Shown: one piece after another, positions 4,123 to 6,489 of the stretch
Layout of the letters: each line of letters opens with the position of its first letter
Position numbering within the stretch: the first letter of the stretch is position 1
Assembly: GCA_027056615.1 (NCBI GenBank)
Contig: JALUKJ010000429.1
Location: 1 to 6,489, forward strand
Source: Campylobacteraceae bacterium
GTDB lineage: Bacteria; Campylobacterota; Campylobacteria; Campylobacterales; Sulfurovaceae
Length of the DNA stretch: 6,489 nucleotides
Direction: 5' to 3'
The notes under the pieces: model-generated
Seen by the model: the letters and a program-made list of their open reading frames with translations, nothing else
What the model was told of the DNA's origin: nothing
Databases searched by the model: none
Translations under genes and position numbers: made by a program

Positions 4123-5256
4123 ATGGAGCAAAATATTAAAAAATGGCTTTGGCAACATAAAAACTATCCTGCTTTTCCTTATGATAAAATGGCTCTTCAA
4201 GAGATTATTGCTAAGATTGAGTATAACCGTGGTCAGCTTGATGGTATGGCTCAACTTTTTGTAGAGAAAGATATTAAAGAGATAGAGATAGATGCACTTA
4301 TTGAGGAGTCTATACACACCTCTGAAATTGAGGGCGAGTACTTTAAACGGGATAGTGTGCGAAGTTCTGTGCGTAAAAAGTTAGATGAAAACTTCTCTTT
4401 AGAGCAAGATAGCTCAACCCATCGAAGTGATGCTTTGGTGGCTATTTTGCTTGATGCAAATCTAAATAGAGAGCCTTTGAGTGTTGAGCGTCTGCATGGT
4501 TGGCACAATGCACTGTTTGTTGGTGGCTATGATGTTCTTACTAAAATCAATGTGGCAACTTTTAGAGCAGAAGATAAGATGGAGGTAGTCTCAGGTGCAA
4601 TAGGACATGAGAAGATTCACTATTTAGCTCCTCCGTCAAAACTTATTGAAGAAGATGTGCTAAAACTTTTGAACTATTGTAATGAATTTGATGAGAACAT
4701 TTATATTAAAAGTGCTTTGGCTCATTTGTGGTTTGTTGCTATTCACCCTTATGATGATGGAAATGGACGAATTGCACGAGCCATTACCGATTATCTACTC
4801 TCTTCTATCTCAAAAGGCTCTTTTAAACTCTACTCTATCTCAACAGCCATTAATGCCGATAGAAAAGGCTACTATGGTGTATTGGACAGAACCACAAACC
4901 TCTTTATGAACCGAGAGTATGACTTTACGCTATGGATAGAGTGGCACTTAAAGATGCTTAACCAAGCTATTGAGATGGCTTTAGAGAAGATAAACAGTGT
5001 AGTAGAAAAGATAAAATTTTGGGATAGATGTCGAAACAAGAAGCTAAATATTAGACAACTCAAAGTGCTTAATAAAATTTGGGAAAATGGAGGAGTCAAT
5101 TTTGAAGGTGGACTCAATACCAAAAAATACATGGCAATAGCTAAAACAAGTAGAGCTACAGCCGTTCGTGATATTGGAGAGCTTGTGTTCTATGGGTGTA
5201 TTGCTCAAATAGAAGGAAGCTCTGGGCGTAATGTTCGGTATGGAATAGTGGTTTGA
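4123..5256 (+). CDS. fic: Fic-family protein adenylyltransferase (DUF4172-Fic-wHTH)
   Basis: Fic proteins usually transfer AMP from ATP to a hydroxyl side chain of a target protein, acting in the cytoplasm. This 377-residue protein has the three-part layout of the DUF4172 subgroup. An N-terminal DUF4172 domain starts WLWQHKNYPAFPYDK (about 8-85), the Fic core spans about 110-265, and a C-terminal winged-helix domain about 305-377 has its recognition helix near TSRATAVRDIGEL (342-354) and the wing after it. The active site HPYDDGNGRIAR (208-219) has catalytic H208, the anion-binding GNG and both arginines; Tyr replaces the usual Phe of HPFxDGNGR. The N-terminal TSEIEG (66-71) fits the (S/T)xxxE(G/N) inhibitory motif, so it is a class II, self-inhibited Fic needing no separate antitoxin. 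The flap region includes KMEVVSGAIGHEKIHYLAPP. AAAGG lies 7 nt before the ATG. The gene is complete, and its target is unknown. Confidence 0.92.
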   Translation: MEQNIKKWLWQHKNYPAFPYDKMALQEIIAKIEYNRGQLDGMAQLFVEKDIKEIEIDALIEESIHTSEIEGEYFKRDSVRSSVRKKLDENFSLEQDSSTHRSDALVAILLDANLNREPLSVERLHGWHNALFVGGYDVLTKINVATFRAEDKMEVVSGAIGHEKIHYLAPPSKLIEEDVLKLLNYCNEFDENIYIKSALAHLWFVAIHPYDDGNGRIARAITDYLLSSISKGSFKLYSISTAINADRKGYYGVLDRTTNLFMNREYDFTLWIEWHLKMLNQAIEMALEKINSVVEKIKFWDRCRNKKLNIRQLKVLNKIWENGGVNFEGGLNTKKYMAIAKTSRATAVRDIGELVFYGCIAQIEGSSGRNVRYGIVV

Positions 5257-5278
5257 GAAGTTCACACTAAAATATTAT

Positions 5279-6457
5279 CTACTCCAAAAACCCCATCCCC
5301 AAAATCTCCTCAAAACTAAAACTTTTTTGAGTCCAAAATCGCGTTCCATCCTCTTGTTCTATCTCAATAAAAAAGCGTTCATTCTCTTCTTTAAATTCTT
5401 TAAGTGTAAGAACCATTACCATTCGACCACCCAAAGCAGTAGTAGTAATTTGTTTTATCTTTTTACCTCTAAAATCTTTACGTAAAATATCCAATTTTGA
5501 GAGTGGAACAACCTCTATTTTTTTAGGATTTTCAAATAAAAACTCCCAAATTTCAAAAGCTTCCTCTTTCTCTAAAATTTTTCGATTCCCCTTAACATCT
5601 TTTCCCAAAAATCCATTTTTATCTATAAAAAATAGCGTCCATTTGAAATATTTTAGCTCTGTTAGGTTATTGCAAAGGGGTTGCTCTTTGTATCTTTTGA
5701 CAATTAGGTTTTTCCATCGGTAGAAGTTTTTTTGTTTTTCGCCTATTTGTTCAGTGTTTTCTTTTTTCTGGACTATGAATTTTATGTGGGTTATTTTTTG
5801 ACCCTCTTTTCCAATCTCATAAGTAATGGTAAAATTTATATTTTCTCTATCATTTATCTCATTCACAGCCACATCAATAACTCTTTTTTTAAGCATAGAA
5901 AATTTATAATATTGCCCTTCGTCTAAGCCCATCAAGTCTCTGAATTTATCCATCGTCATTTTAGGAATTTGAGCGTTTAGATAATCTTCTGCCAACTCAT
6001 AAAGAGCAATAGAGTAACGGCTTCTTAAGCTCTTAATTACAACAAGATTAATCTTTCCAAACATTTTAGGGTTTAAAATCATATTGCGTATTTTATGAGG
6101 AAAAGAGTAAGTAATCACACCTCTTTCATACTCAAATTCAGAAATTAGTGTAAACGCCCCAAAAATTTTACTTTTTCGATTCTTTTTCAAAATATTATAG
6201 CGAATCTGTGTTCGATTTAAAATCTCTAATTCATTTTTCAGACGGCTATAGTTTTGGTCTCCAATTTCAAAAAATACCAAAAGCTCCTCAGCAGTTACTG
6301 TAAAAACTTGCTTTTGGGGGTCTTTTTTAAACTCATTTTTGGCAATTTTGAGCATATAATTATAACTTTTTCTCTGAATGGCTGTAATCTTATTACTTAT
6401 TTGGATGCTAGAACTGTCTTTATCTATAATGATTTCGTTTGTATTCATACTTAGCAT
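5279..6457 (-). CDS. Rep_3-family plasmid replication initiator (RepB/RepE-like)
   Basis: Proteins of this family (PF01051) bind iterons at a plasmid origin, open the DNA and recruit host helicase. The 392 residues show the two-winged-helix layout. WH1 is at about 20-130 (ISNKITAIQRKSYNYMLKIA, then TAEELLVFF). WH2 is at about 142-232, with the typical SRYSIALYELAEDYL, KFRDLMGL and FSMLKKRVIDVAVNEIND. The remaining C-terminal ~150 residues are not part of the core and I do not recognise them; many relatives are nearer 300 residues. The first ATG is used; a second lies 3 codons on, and neither has a strong Shine-Dalgarno. Only 32 bp of upstream sequence is in the window and no iterons are seen in it. 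The gene converges on fic, with 22 bp between stop codons and no visible terminator. It could be chromosomal in an integrated plasmid. Confidence 0.88.
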   Translation of the reverse strand: MLSMNTNEIIIDKDSSSIQISNKITAIQRKSYNYMLKIAKNEFKKDPQKQVFTVTAEELLVFFEIGDQNYSRLKNELEILNRTQIRYNILKKNRKSKIFGAFTLISEFEYERGVITYSFPHKIRNMILNPKMFGKINLVVIKSLRSRYSIALYELAEDYLNAQIPKMTMDKFRDLMGLDEGQYYKFSMLKKRVIDVAVNEINDRENINFTITYEIGKEGQKITHIKFIVQKKENTEQIGEKQKNFYRWKNLIVKRYKEQPLCNNLTELKYFKWTLFFIDKNGFLGKDVKGNRKILEKEEAFEIWEFLFENPKKIEVVPLSKLDILRKDFRGKKIKQITTTALGGRMVMVLTLKEFKEENERFFIEIEQEDGTRFWTQKSFSFEEILGMGFLE

Positions 6458-6489
6458 TTTATCAACTTTTTGTTAGATTAAGAAAGTAT

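Noticed and set aside
4075..4317. Minus-strand gene opposite the start of fic
   Set aside because: It is antisense to the well-conserved DUF4172 domain, has no family features, and reflects the AT-rich complement.

Overview
The window is AT-rich, about two-thirds A+T by eye, and its proteins use many AAA, GAG, TTT and ATT codons. Together with the overall style of the proteins this suggests a member of the Campylobacterota (Sulfurimonas, Sulfurovum or Arcobacter-like). That is an inference from composition; no marker gene is present. A Rep_3-type replication initiator at the right end suggests a plasmid, or an integrated plasmid-derived region. No rRNA, tRNA, CRISPR array, complete insertion sequence or clear rho-independent terminator was seen.

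Layout, left to right. (1) 2-139: 3' end of an unrecognised gene. (2) 216-3124: a compact plus-strand run of four genes. These are a HipA-family kinase toxin, an overlapping HipB-like Xre antitoxin (toxin first, the reverse of E. coli hipBA), a RimJ/RimL-type GNAT acetyltransferase, and an AEC-family membrane transporter that overlaps the acetyltransferase. (3) 3125-4122: about 1 kb of debris and palindromes. It holds a GNAT gene missing its 5' part, a methyltransferase cut off just after its SAM-binding motif, a short orphan coding tail, two matched hairpins with reverse-complementary cores, two further hairpins, and a complex inverted-repeat cluster at 3801-3967. (4) 4123-5256: an intact Fic-family AMP-transferase with DUF4172 and winged-helix domains, preceded by three copies of a 13-bp operator-like motif, one of them on the -10 box. 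(5) 5279-6457, minus strand: the replication initiator, convergent with fic and 22 bp from it. Its upstream region, where iterons would be expected, is almost wholly outside the window.

How the parts fit. The hipA-hipB pair and the Fic protein are the kind of growth-control modules found on mobile replicons, and the initiator gives that context. The acetyltransferase and transporter may be co-transcribed with hipAB as cargo. The 3.1-4.1 kb stretch looks like a zone of repeated insertion and deletion. The strongest leads are the non-standard active-site loops in the HipA and GNAT proteins, the triple operator motif before fic, and the inverted-repeat cluster. None of these establishes a new system from sequence alone.
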